From contig NZ_JAIWNB010000037.1 in assembly GCF_020215705.1 (NCBI RefSeq), positions 31,059-95,058 of the forward strand: a DNA stretch of 64,000 bases, given 5' to 3'. A program made the position numbers and the translations under genes. The DNA comes from Nonomuraea aurantiaca. Its GTDB lineage: Bacteria; Actinomycetota; Actinomycetes; Streptosporangiales; Streptosporangiaceae. This document shows positions 45,430-54,340 of this stretch, one piece after another. Under the pieces are notes generated by a model. It saw nothing but the letters and a program-made list of their open reading frames with translations. It did no database searches and was not told the origin of the DNA. Within the stretch, counting starts at the first letter, position 1. Each line of letters starts with the position of its first letter.

Positions 45430-45914
45430 CCATCTCCCTGGACCGCGACGAGTTCCGCACGGCCCTGGCCCAGCACGCCGCCGGAGTGGTCATCGTGACG
45501 GCCAGGCCGGAGGGTGTCCCGGTGGGCCTCACGGCGACCTCGTTCTCCTCGGTGAGCCTTGATCCGCCGCTGGTCTCCTTCTACGTCGACCAGTCGTCCA
45601 CCACCTGGCCCTGGCTCCGGCTGGCCGACCATTTCGCGGTGAACGTCCTGGCCGGCCACCAGCACGACCTGGCCACCCGCTTCGCCCGGCGCGGCGTCGA
45701 CCGTTTCGCCGCACCCACCCGCTGGCGTCCCGGTCCGCACGACACGCCGTTGCTGGAGGACGTCTCCGCGCATCTCATGTGCGTTCCCCACACGACCGTG
45801 GAGATAGGCGACCACACCCTGGTGGTCGGTCTGGTCACCGCCGCCCAGACCACCCCGGCCCGCCCGCTCCTCTACCACCGCGGGCAGTACGGGCGCTTCC
45901 TCCCGCACAACTGA
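45426..45914 (+). CDS. Flavin reductase domain protein
   Basis: 162 residues, again overlapping the previous stop (ATGA). The split-barrel flavin reductase family is shown by FRTALAQHAAGVVIVTARPEGVPVGLTATSFSSVSL, cut here as HAAGVVIVTARPEGVPVG, then LDPPLVSFYVDQSS, FAVNVLAGHQ and PLLYHRGQYGRF. It is structurally unrelated to the preceding FMN reductase, so the operon holds two different flavin reducers. Last gene of the operon. Confidence 0.9.
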   Translation: MTISLDRDEFRTALAQHAAGVVIVTARPEGVPVGLTATSFSSVSLDPPLVSFYVDQSSTTWPWLRLADHFAVNVLAGHQHDLATRFARRGVDRFAAPTRWRPGPHDTPLLEDVSAHLMCVPHTTVEIGDHTLVVGLVTAAQTTPARPLLYHRGQYGRFLPHN

Positions 45915-45950
45915 CCGCAGGTGGCCCGTTCCCCGCCGTACGTGGCCCGC

Positions 45951-47009
45951 CTAACGGACGCGGACCCGGTCGCGCGCGGTGGGGAGGGGAAGATCAAGCA
46001 GGGTGCGGATGCCGGGCGGGGCGGTGCAGACGGAGGGGATGGCGTTGATGGCGTGGGCGGCCGCGGCGGCCAGGCCGTGGGAGACCTCGTCGATCGACAT
46101 GGTCATCTGCGGCACCCCCTCGATGTGGATCGCGAAGCCCGGCTCCGGCCAGCGTTCCACCTTGCCGGCGTCGGCCTTGTAGATCACCTCGACCGTCATG
46201 AACGGCCGCCCCCGCACCAGCCCCGAGAACACCCAGCGTGACGCGCACACCGCGCCCTCCTCGACCCGGCCGGCCGCGATCTCGAACTCCCGCCCGGCCA
46301 CCTCGAACTCGTCGCGCTCCTCCACCTCGTCCAGCCGCACGTCGAGCGCGTCGGCCACGAGTTGCACGCTCTCGGCGAACAGCGAGCGCTGGAAGGTGCG
46401 GAACGGCCGGACCGCCGCGGCGTAGTCCTTGGCCGTGCGGGTGAACCCGACCATGTCCACGACGACCTGGCGCGACGGGTGGCCGCGGAAGTCCGACGAC
46501 TCGCGCACATAGATGTGGTCGACCCGGTCCGACAGCCCGGTCAGCGCCAGCGGCAGGAAGTCGCTCATGAAGCCCGGGTTGATGCCGGTGCCGTGGAGCG
46601 TGGTGCCGCCCTTGTCGCAGGCGGCCTCGATGCGCTCCACCACCCGGGGGCCGTACGACTTGGGGTAGACGAAGCCGGTGGTCGTGATGACGTTCTTGCC
46701 CGCGGCGAGCAGCGCGCAGATGGTCTCCAGGTCCAGACTCCGGTCGGGGCCGAAGTAGAAGGACGGCAGCGGCATGTGCAGCACGCAGTCGGCCTCGATG
46801 GCCATGACGCGCTCCGGGTCGGTCGTGCAGCTCACGCCGGCGTACGGCAGGCCGACCAGCTCGCCGGCGTCTTTGCCGATCTTGTCATGGTCATAGACGA
46901 GGACTCCCGCGAGCTCCAGCCCCGGCCTGCTGAGCACGCTGCGCAGCGCGTAGCGGCCGACGGCTCCCGTGGCCCACTGAACCACGCGAAGGGGCGCGTT
47001 TACCGGCAT
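45951..47009 (-). CDS. DapB-like NAD(P)-binding dehydrogenase
   Basis: 352 residues. Rossmann N-terminus LRVVQWATGAVGRYALRSVL, then TTTGFVYPKSYG, and LHGTGINPGFMSDFLPLALTGL. This is the dihydrodipicolinate-reductase-like group that includes 2,4-diaminopentanoate dehydrogenase-type enzymes. The C-terminal part is a beta-rich substrate domain. It is convergent with the sulfur operon (36 bp) and divergent from the SDR gene. The substrate is unknown; it is probably not lysine biosynthesis. Confidence 0.75.
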   Translation of the reverse strand: MPVNAPLRVVQWATGAVGRYALRSVLSRPGLELAGVLVYDHDKIGKDAGELVGLPYAGVSCTTDPERVMAIEADCVLHMPLPSFYFGPDRSLDLETICALLAAGKNVITTTGFVYPKSYGPRVVERIEAACDKGGTTLHGTGINPGFMSDFLPLALTGLSDRVDHIYVRESSDFRGHPSRQVVVDMVGFTRTAKDYAAAVRPFRTFQRSLFAESVQLVADALDVRLDEVEERDEFEVAGREFEIAAGRVEEGAVCASRWVFSGLVRGRPFMTVEVIYKADAGKVERWPEPGFAIHIEGVPQMTMSIDEVSHGLAAAAAHAINAIPSVCTAPPGIRTLLDLPLPTARDRVRVR

Positions 47010-47159
47010 GTCCGGCCTCCGAAGGCCCGGTGGAGGGCGGACAAGCGCTGGGGTCGCCGCCCATGCGAAGCCCAGAACTCTAGCAGAGAATGAACCTTCC
47101 GATCACTATCCGCGACGATCAGTCGTAGTGCGGCGGACTCGGGTTATTGTGCCATGACT

Positions 47160-47172
47160 AGAACGTTGTTCT
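47160..47172. promoter_or_regulatory. Palindrome in the leader of the SDR gene
   Basis: AGAACGTTGTTCT pairs AGAAC with GTTCT around GTT, 18 bp before the ATG at 47190. It resembles the AAC/GTT core of TetR-type lipid regulators such as KstR, but the spacer is one base longer. Candidate operator only. Confidence 0.4.
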
Positions 47173-47189
47173 CCTGCGCTGGAGGTTCG

Positions 47190-48062
47190 ATGCTTCGGTT
47201 CGATGACAGGGTCGCGATCATTACGGGGGCCGGGCACGGTCTCGGCAGGTCGCACGCGCTCCTGCTGGCCGAGCGGGGTGCCAAGGTCGTCGTGAACGAC
47301 CTGGGCGGCGCGCTCGACGGCACCGGCGCCTCCGCGGGTCCCGCCGCCGACGTGGTCGAGCTCATCACCAAGAACGGCGGACAGGCCATCGCCAACGCCG
47401 ACAACGTGGCCACACCGGAAGGGGCCAGGGCGATCGTGCAGGCCGCGGTCGACGCGTTCGGCAAGATCGACATCGTCGTCAACAACGCGGGCATCCTGCG
47501 TGACAGGTCGTTCGGGAAGATGGCGGTCGAGGACTTCGACAGCGTGCTGGCCGTACACGTGCGCGGCTCCTACCTGGTCAGCCAGGCCGCCTACCCGTAC
47601 ATGAAGGAGGCCGGCTACGGCCGCGTCGTCAACACCTCCAGCCCGGCGGGCCTGTTCGGCAACTTCGGCCAGGCCAACTACTCCACCGCCAAGATGGGCC
47701 TGATCGGCCTGACCAAGACGCTCGGCATCGAGGGCGCCCGCAACGGCATCAAGGCCAACGCCATCGCGCCGATCGCCTGGACGCGGATGACCGAGTCGCT
47801 GCTGCCGGCCGAGTTCGAGGCCAAGTTCACCCCTGAGCGGGTCAGCGCGCTGGTGGCCTACCTCGTGCACGAGTCATGCGAGCCGAGCGGCGAGGTGTTC
47901 AGCGTCGGCGGCGGCCGGGTGGCGCGGGTGTTCGTGGCCGAGGGGCCCGGCTGGAAGTCGGACGAGCTCACGCCGGAGTCGCTCGCGGACAACTGGGCGG
48001 CGGTCATGGCCGAGCAGCCGTACGTGCTGTCGGCGGCTGATTCGATGAAGGCCATGCTCTAG
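47190..48062 (+). CDS. Short-chain dehydrogenase (MFE-2-like hydroxyacyl-CoA dehydrogenase)
   Basis: 290 residues from the ATG at 47190 (GGAGG four bases upstream); an ATG at 47154 would read through the palindrome. SDR motifs: cofactor loop ITGAGHGLGRSHALLLAERG, VVNDLGG (Asp favours NAD), NNAG, catalytic Ser in VNTSSPAGLFG and Tyr/Lys in ANYSTAKMGLIG. The VVNDLGGALDGTG loop and the C-terminal EGPGWKSDELTPESLADNW resemble the dehydrogenase unit of multifunctional enzyme type 2. A beta-oxidation or steroid side-chain role is likely. Confidence 0.85.
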   Translation: MLRFDDRVAIITGAGHGLGRSHALLLAERGAKVVVNDLGGALDGTGASAGPAADVVELITKNGGQAIANADNVATPEGARAIVQAAVDAFGKIDIVVNNAGILRDRSFGKMAVEDFDSVLAVHVRGSYLVSQAAYPYMKEAGYGRVVNTSSPAGLFGNFGQANYSTAKMGLIGLTKTLGIEGARNGIKANAIAPIAWTRMTESLLPAEFEAKFTPERVSALVAYLVHESCEPSGEVFSVGGGRVARVFVAEGPGWKSDELTPESLADNWAAVMAEQPYVLSAADSMKAML

Positions 48063-48112
48063 GGACGCCGGAGGCTACCTGCCGTCGGGCAGGTAGCCCC
48101 GCTCCGCGTTCG

Positions 48113-49372
48113 TCACAGCCGCTCGACGTTGGGCCCCCGGCAGCGGTTGCGCGTGTCGAAGACGAAGGCGCTCACCTGCTCGACCATCTCGTAGTCAAAG
48201 CAGTCGTGGTCGGTGAGGATCAGCACCGCGTCCGCCTGAGCGAGCTCCTGGCGCGTGGCGTCGACGATCGCGATCCCCTGCGGCAGCAGGAAGTGGTCCA
48301 CGTGCGGGTCGGCGGCCCGCACATCCGCGCCCAGCTTGCGCAGGGCCCTGGCCACCTCGATCGCCGGTGATTCGCGGCAGTCGCCCGCGTTCTTCTTGTA
48401 GGCGAGGCCGAGCACGACCACTCGGCTGCCCTTGATCGACCTGGAGCGCTGGTTCAGCGCGAGGGCCAGCTGGTGGATGACGTGATCCGGCATGTGGTCG
48501 TTGATGTCATTCGCCAGCTCCACGAACCGGAAGTTGTGCCCCAGGCTGCGCTTGACCTTCCACGACAGATAGGACGGGTCGATCGGCAGGCAGTGCCCGC
48601 CGACGCCCGGGCCCGGGGTGAAGCGCATGTAGCCGAACGGTTTGGTGGAAGCCGCGTCGATGGCCTCCCAGACGTCGATCCCCAGCTGTCGCGCGAAGAT
48701 GGCCAGCTCGTTCACCAGGGCGATGTTGATGTGCCGGAAGGTGTTCTCCAGGAGCTTGCTCAGCTCGGCCACCTGGACCGAGGAGACGGGAACGGCATCC
48801 CGCACGATGCGCTCGTAGAAAGCCTGGACTCTTTTCAGCGAGGACTCGTCGATGCCGGACACGATCTTCGGGGTGTTCTCCAGCCGCCAGCGGGTGTTTC
48901 CCGGGTCGATCCGTTCGGGGCTGTAGCCGAGGTAGAAATCCTCGGGCGCCTGCAGTCCGGAGCCTTCCTGAAGCAGGGGCAGGAGATATTCCTCGGTGGT
49001 TCCGGGGTATGTCGTGGACTCCAGCACCACTGTGGCGCCCGGCCGAAGGAGCGGCGCGATGGATTGGGCGGCCGAGGCGATGTGCCGGAGATCGGGCACG
49101 CCCTCGCGAAGCGGCGTCGGCACGGTGATCACACAGATGTCGAATCTCTCGGCGTCGGCGTAATCGGTGCTGGCCAGATAGCGGCCACAGCGGTGCGCGG
49201 TGGCCAGTTGGTCGTCATCGATGTCCTCGACATAGGACTCACCGGCGTTCAACCGCTTGATCCGCCACTCGTCCACGTCGATACCCACGACGTCGAATCC
49301 CGCGTCGACCGCCCGCATCGCCAAGGGCAGGCCGACGTACCCCTGTCCGACGATCACCAGCTTCTCTCTCAT
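48113..49372 (-). CDS. UDP-sugar 6-dehydrogenase (UDP-ManNAc/UDP-Glc dehydrogenase family)
   Basis: 419 residues. N-terminal NAD loop LVIVGQGYVGLPLAMRAVDAG; middle TTYPGTTEEYLLPLL and KLLENTFRHINIALVNELA; catalytic Cys near 260 in GPGVGGHCLPIDPSYLSW; C-terminal LGLAYKKNAGDCRESPA. The WecC/TviB-like sequence suggests oxidation of UDP-N-acetylmannosamine or similar to the uronic acid. It gives the first activated sugar at the left edge of the polysaccharide cluster. It is divergent from the membrane protein at 49613. Confidence 0.9.
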   Translation of the reverse strand: MREKLVIVGQGYVGLPLAMRAVDAGFDVVGIDVDEWRIKRLNAGESYVEDIDDDQLATAHRCGRYLASTDYADAERFDICVITVPTPLREGVPDLRHIASAAQSIAPLLRPGATVVLESTTYPGTTEEYLLPLLQEGSGLQAPEDFYLGYSPERIDPGNTRWRLENTPKIVSGIDESSLKRVQAFYERIVRDAVPVSSVQVAELSKLLENTFRHINIALVNELAIFARQLGIDVWEAIDAASTKPFGYMRFTPGPGVGGHCLPIDPSYLSWKVKRSLGHNFRFVELANDINDHMPDHVIHQLALALNQRSRSIKGSRVVVLGLAYKKNAGDCRESPAIEVARALRKLGADVRAADPHVDHFLLPQGIAIVDATRQELAQADAVLILTDHDCFDYEMVEQVSAFVFDTRNRCRGPNVERL

Positions 49373-49612
49373 ATCAGGACCCCCGTCACTTAGAGATGAG
49401 ATACGACCGACTGTAGGAGCCCAGCATTCTCATATCCTGATTCGACGGCGGCCCCGGCGTGTCGTCTTGTGTCCGATTCCGGCGCAACCTCCAAGCGTTT
49501 GACCGCCTACGGCACCGGCAAACCTGAAAACCCCGCCAAGGACCGGCAAGAACATCGCTGTACTTGGGCTTTGGCCCATGTCCAAGGCATCGGCGTCGTC
49601 AGACTTGCGCGC

Positions 49613-51964
49613 ATGGCCGAAGCCCCACCCTCTCTGCGTTCCGCGCTGCCCGCCGAACCTGTGCCCGGCACAGAAGCGGACGGAGCACGGCCTCAGGGAA
49701 AACGCGCCGCCTCACGCCGGCTACAGAGAAGTCTCTCTCCGTGGCTGCCGACGATGGCCGTGATCGCCTGTGTCGGTGGTGTGCTGGGGTCCTATGGGGT
49801 GTCCGTCAGGGACCTGGCCTTCTTCAGCGGCTATGTCGCGTTGGGCATCGCGCTGCCGGGCCTGCTGTGGATCCGGGTCCTCTACCGGCGTGCGCACACG
49901 CTGCCGGAGGAGATCGCACTTGGCGTGACGCTCGGCTACGCGCTCGAGATCCTCACCTACATACCGGCCCGTGCGCTCGGGCAGCCCTTGCTCGTCGCGG
50001 CATGGCCGATCGGCACCTATGCGGTCTTCTTTGCCGTCCCCCAGCTGCGCAGGCGCTGGAAGGGCGCGTCCCGCGCGGGCCGGACGCCGCTGTGGTGGTC
50101 GTGGTGCACCGCGCTGGCCGTGATCTACCTGATCGGGTGGATCGCCGTCAACTTCTACCGGACCCAAGCCCTCACCTGGCCGGCGATCGGGAGATCGTAC
50201 GTCGACATGCCGTTTCACCTGGCCCTGATCGGCGAGTTGAAACACCACATGCCTCCCACAATGCCCGGGGTCGCCGGAGAACCCCTGGGGTACCACTGGT
50301 TCGTCCACGCGCATATGGCGGCGGCCAGCTGGATCACGGGAGTGGAACCACGGGTGCTGCTCTACCGCCTGGCCGTGCTGCCCATGCTCGCCGCGCTCGT
50401 TGTGCTTCTCGGGCTGGTCGGCCGGCGCGTGACCGGCTCGCGGATGGGCGCGCTGGCCGCAGTCGCGAGCACGATCCTCATCACGGCGCCCAGCTTCTAC
50501 CTGGGTACGGCCACCGGAGTGTTCTCCTGGAGGGCCATACAGTCATGGGTAAGCCCGAGCCAGACTTTCGGGGCCCTGCTCTTCGCCCCGATCGTCGTGC
50601 TGCTCATTGACCTTCTCGGACGCCGGCGGCAGCCACGGGGCTGGTGGGTGGTCCTGGGAATCATGCTCGTGGCGGTCATGGGGGCCAAGGCCACCTTCCT
50701 GCCCTTGCTCGCGGCCGGGCTGGTGATGGTCGTGCTGGTCGAGGCGGCCAGATCGTTCTGCCTGCCTCGTCGAGCACTCGCGGCGCTGGGGCTGACCGCG
50801 ACGTGCCTGCTCTTCGCGGAGTTCGGGTTGTTCGGCGGCGCGCGGCAGGGGCTCGTCGTCGACCCGCTGTCGATCATACGTGTGACCTTGAGAGACCTGA
50901 CCGGCGCGGGCGACGCGGCCGAGGTGTCGACGGCCTCCGTGCTCGGCGTCACCCTCCTGTGTGTCCTGAGCGGGGTCATAACGTGGTGCGGAGCCCTCGG
51001 GCTCCTGAGTCGGCCGCGGTTGCTCGCGCAACCCGTGGTGGTGCTCGTGCTGAGCATGAGCGCGGCCGGTCTCGGGGCCGCGCTCCTGCTCGGCCATCCG
51101 CATCTGTCACAGGGGTACTTCCTGCAGGCGTCCTATCCCTACCTGGCGATGATCGCGGTCTACGGAATCGGCTGCATCGCCCGGCGGGCGGGAGTGACGC
51201 TCCGGGCGATGGTGTTCGCGGCCGGCATCGGGGTGACGGCTGTCTACGTCATCCGGATGCTCTGCGCTGTCAAGGTTCCCCTGGAGGCAGGGGAGGACGA
51301 GACCGTCCTGTATCTGCCTTATCTCGCCCTGCTGGGCGTCGTCCTCCTGGGCGTTCTGGTGATGCGTGCCGCCCGCCAGAGCAAGCTTCGTATCTGTGCT
51401 CTGGTGATCTGCATGGTCACGGCCGCGGGCACGCCCGCCGCCTGGTTCGCGAATGTCATGCCCGACCTGTACGGGAGCCAGGCGGCAAGCGTACGGGACC
51501 CGTACGGGACCGCGCCTGCCCCGGCGATTCCCAAGGGCGCTTTCGCCGCGGGGAACTGGCTGCGCGCCCATTCGGATCCCGACGACCTCATCGCCACGAA
51601 CACGCACTGCCGCTGGGGATACGAGAGCCCATGCGACAGCCGCGAATTTTGGGCGACCGCACTGAGCGAACGACGTGTGCTGGTCGAAGGGTGGGCCTAT
51701 ACAGCGACCAACATGGACAGCCGGAGCCCCGGGAAGGTGAAGGAGAATCTTCCTTTCTGGGATCGCGAGCGAATTCGGGCCAACGATGCGGTGTTCCAGG
51801 CGCCCTCATCGGACGCGGTCCGATACCTGCGTGACCATTATGGAGTCAGGTGGCTATTCGTGGACGAACGTCGGATGAGTGCCGGCGTCGACCTCTCAGC
51901 CTTCGCTCAGCTCCGTTTCCGCTCTGAAGACCATGCCGTTTACCAGCTGTCGAACATGACGTAG
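49613..51964 (+). CDS. Large polytopic membrane protein, GT-C-like, paralogue A
   Basis: 783 residues from the ATG at 49613; this start makes the length identical to paralogue B at 58148. It has about 46 hydrophilic residues, then more than ten membrane segments. Conserved with paralogue B: YGVSVRDLAFF, the loop YVDMPFHLALIGELKHHMPP, GEPLGYHWFVHAHMAAASWI, SPSQTFGALLFAPIV, GHPHLSQGYFLQASYPYLA. The C-terminal extracytoplasmic part has a second signature, TNTHCRWGYESPCDSREFW, then VLVEGWAYT. The layout fits a lipid-linked-sugar glycosyltransferase or polymerising enzyme. Function is inferred from context. Confidence 0.7.
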   Translation: MAEAPPSLRSALPAEPVPGTEADGARPQGKRAASRRLQRSLSPWLPTMAVIACVGGVLGSYGVSVRDLAFFSGYVALGIALPGLLWIRVLYRRAHTLPEEIALGVTLGYALEILTYIPARALGQPLLVAAWPIGTYAVFFAVPQLRRRWKGASRAGRTPLWWSWCTALAVIYLIGWIAVNFYRTQALTWPAIGRSYVDMPFHLALIGELKHHMPPTMPGVAGEPLGYHWFVHAHMAAASWITGVEPRVLLYRLAVLPMLAALVVLLGLVGRRVTGSRMGALAAVASTILITAPSFYLGTATGVFSWRAIQSWVSPSQTFGALLFAPIVVLLIDLLGRRRQPRGWWVVLGIMLVAVMGAKATFLPLLAAGLVMVVLVEAARSFCLPRRALAALGLTATCLLFAEFGLFGGARQGLVVDPLSIIRVTLRDLTGAGDAAEVSTASVLGVTLLCVLSGVITWCGALGLLSRPRLLAQPVVVLVLSMSAAGLGAALLLGHPHLSQGYFLQASYPYLAMIAVYGIGCIARRAGVTLRAMVFAAGIGVTAVYVIRMLCAVKVPLEAGEDETVLYLPYLALLGVVLLGVLVMRAARQSKLRICALVICMVTAAGTPAAWFANVMPDLYGSQAASVRDPYGTAPAPAIPKGAFAAGNWLRAHSDPDDLIATNTHCRWGYESPCDSREFWATALSERRVLVEGWAYTATNMDSRSPGKVKENLPFWDRERIRANDAVFQAPSSDAVRYLRDHYGVRWLFVDERRMSAGVDLSAFAQLRFRSEDHAVYQLSNMT

Positions 51965-52041
51965 GTGGGGATCCGCGTGGCTCCAGGTTGATCGCGGGTC
52001 GGGTCGTCCGATGCCGTGATCAGCGTGGCCCTGAAGTGGTT

Positions 52042-53190
52042 ATGGCGAGTATTCGGGGCGTGTCGGTTCTTGCCGCGAAGCAGGGGCTCCGGGACGGTGA
52101 CGATATGGATTTCCGTGAGATCAAACTCGCCGATCTCAGGCGCGGCAATATTGCCGAAAATCGGGTATTTCATACTAATATCTGGTTTAAGAGCATCAAC
52201 AACACCAGATATGCTGAGCTGTTGCCCATTCTGGATCGGGTGGACAGTCTCATGCTGCGCTGCACTGACAGGAGAATTATTCGCGGGATTCAGTTCCGCG
52301 CGTTGAATCGTTCCATCGGTGCGCACGGGCGCCTTCTCTTCCAGCAGGCCGCCAGGCGTTACAGATATGGATTCATCACCAACACCAGGCACATTCCATT
52401 TGCTGCGTTTCCTGTCGTGGTGGACATGGACGATCCGTACTTCACCGAGGACGAGGTGCGGACTCTGCGATCTTCTCGGCAGATAGCCGCGCTTGTTGTC
52501 ACCAACCAGGCGGCCGCCGACCGTTACCGCGAACTGGGTGTGACGTGCCCGATCCACGTCATCGGCCACGGCCTGCGGACGGTGGAGCCCGATCCCGGAG
52601 TGCTGGAGGACGTGCGGCACCACAAGAAGCCAGGAGAGCTGACGGTGGGCTACGCCGCCGCGTGGCATCTCTGCGACCAGGATCGTGGTCCTGATCCCAT
52701 GTACAACGTGACGCACCTGGTTGAAGAGGTGTGGCCCGGAGTGGTGGCCGCTTGCCCGCAAGCGCGCCTCTGGCTGATCGGTGGGGTCGGCAAGGTTCTG
52801 GGACGCAGGCTCGCGGGCCGGCCGGACGTCGAGCTGGTGGGACACGTACCCGCTGAGCACGTTCCCGCCTATCTGACCGCCTTCGACGTGGGGCTCTATC
52901 CTCGCCGGATCCAGCACGAGCGATCCTCGGTGAAGGTGGCCCAATACCTGGGATGCGGAGTCCCAGTCGTCGGTTACCGGAGCGTTCCCACCGAGCTGAT
53001 CAGCGGTGCCGGATCAGGAATCATCGTCGACTCTCCTGAGGAATTCCTGGCGGCGCTGGTGCGGCTCCTGCGAGATCCGGCCCTACGGGCTCAGCAGTCC
53101 ACCCGTGCGCGTGCGGCGGCGCGCCAAGTGAGCTGGGATGTTCTGGGCGCGAGATACCGGGCACTGCTCGAGGACGTTCTTCCCCAGTAG
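52042..53190 (+). CDS. GT4-type glycosyltransferase
   Basis: 382 residues from the ATG at 52042 (ATG at 52105 also possible). The C-terminal half is a GT-B nucleotide-sugar domain: GELTVGYAAAWHL, ARLWLIGGVGKVLGRRL, VELVGHVPAEHVPAYLTAFDVGLYP, and QYLGCGVPVVGYRSVPTELI. The N-terminal 120 residues are atypical, and the DNA from about 52050 to 52400 is visibly richer in A and T than the neighbours, which suggests recent acquisition. It follows paralogue A on the same strand. The last 170 bp overlap the convergent polymerase gene. Confidence 0.82.
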   Translation: MASIRGVSVLAAKQGLRDGDDMDFREIKLADLRRGNIAENRVFHTNIWFKSINNTRYAELLPILDRVDSLMLRCTDRRIIRGIQFRALNRSIGAHGRLLFQQAARRYRYGFITNTRHIPFAAFPVVVDMDDPYFTEDEVRTLRSSRQIAALVVTNQAAADRYRELGVTCPIHVIGHGLRTVEPDPGVLEDVRHHKKPGELTVGYAAAWHLCDQDRGPDPMYNVTHLVEEVWPGVVAACPQARLWLIGGVGKVLGRRLAGRPDVELVGHVPAEHVPAYLTAFDVGLYPRRIQHERSSVKVAQYLGCGVPVVGYRSVPTELISGAGSGIIVDSPEEFLAALVRLLRDPALRAQQSTRARAAARQVSWDVLGARYRALLEDVLPQ

Positions 53191-54340
53191 GGCGAGGCAG
53201 CGCCGCCGAGGAGATGACGGTGAAGAAGAGCAGGGTGAGCATCGAGCCCCCGTAGAGCGGTGTCTCGGTGAGCGAGATGGCCAGGACGCCGGTCAGGAAG
53301 AGGTACGCGGAACCATCGGTCCGCGAGGTCTCGACGGACAGCAGGAGAATGTAGGCCAGGAACAGCAGGATGCCGACGAGCCCCGTGGCCACCCCCAAGT
53401 GGACCCAGAGGTTGTAGACGATGCCGCCGTTGAGGTGGTCGAGGACCGCCCAGCCGTGGCCGGTGAGGGGCTTCTCGCCGAACTGCCGCAGGCCCACCGC
53501 GATCGCTTCCGCTCGGAGCTCACCGGACTCCTGATTGAGATCCAGGACCGTGGTGAGCCTCGGTACGACGAAGAGTCCGATCGGTGCCAGGACGAGCGGC
53601 AGCGTCACGGGTACGTACCATCGCCTCGGCAGCGCCGTCGCGACCAGCACGACAACGAACGCGAACCAGATCGACCTCGTCTGAGTGGCGGCCACACCGA
53701 GCACCAGCAGAGGCCGGATCAGGATCCGGGCGGGGAGCGGCAGTGCCTTGATGGGCCTGAAGATCAGCGCTGCCAGCAGAAGCGCACCCGCCTGTGCGGG
53801 GTCCGCCATGAGACTGCCCCAGAGGCGGTCGGTGAGATGTGGCAGATGGACGACCATCTGGTAGACGGCCAGCCCCAGCACCGCCCAGAGCAGGCCACGT
53901 CGTGCTGCCGGACTGTGCGTCAACCCGACTCCCACAGCCGCGTACAGCACGAGGTGAACGAGCGGCCAGAACGTTCCCGCATGAGCCGGGGTCACCACGG
54001 CGGCCCAGGCGAAGAAGGCGACGAGGGCCGCCTGGGACGGTGCGAACCGGATCTCCACGATCGCGCCGCTGACGGCCAGCCGTACCAAGTAGGCCATGGC
54101 GATCGCGTCACACACCTTCAAGTCACCGACAAGGGGCAAGTCCATGCGCATGATGCACACCATCAGCGCGGGGAGCGCGGGAAGCGGGAGGATCAGCAGA
54201 GCCAGCACCCAGATCGCGCGCCCCGTCATGGCCTCACCGAGCTGGTCGGCGGCCAGCCCGGCGAGTGCCACGGCAGCTCCGAGCAGAAGCCTCGCGAGTG
54301 TGACGCCTGGCATTCCTGCCGGGCGAGCGGCCTCAATCAT
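53021..54340 (-). CDS. O-antigen ligase/polymerase-like (Wzy-like) membrane protein
   Basis: 439 residues with about ten membrane segments. The polymerase/ligase loop contains TGHGWAVLDHLNGGIVYNLW, cut here as TGHGWAVLDHLNGG, followed by HLGVATGLVGILLFL, which matches the WaaL/Wzy-C style G-x-H...H-N-x-x pattern. The last 55 or so residues (from RPTGEERPR) are hydrophilic and overlap the glycosyltransferase on the other strand. It overlaps the flippase by eight bases. It should join repeat units or attach them to an acceptor. Confidence 0.8.
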   Translation of the reverse strand: MIEAARPAGMPGVTLARLLLGAAVALAGLAADQLGEAMTGRAIWVLALLILPLPALPALMVCIMRMDLPLVGDLKVCDAIAMAYLVRLAVSGAIVEIRFAPSQAALVAFFAWAAVVTPAHAGTFWPLVHLVLYAAVGVGLTHSPAARRGLLWAVLGLAVYQMVVHLPHLTDRLWGSLMADPAQAGALLLAALIFRPIKALPLPARILIRPLLVLGVAATQTRSIWFAFVVVLVATALPRRWYVPVTLPLVLAPIGLFVVPRLTTVLDLNQESGELRAEAIAVGLRQFGEKPLTGHGWAVLDHLNGGIVYNLWVHLGVATGLVGILLFLAYILLLSVETSRTDGSAYLFLTGVLAISLTETPLYGGSMLTLLFFTVISSAALPRPTGEERPRAVPGISRPEHPSSLGAPPHAHGWTAEPVGPDLAGAAPAPPGIPQESRR

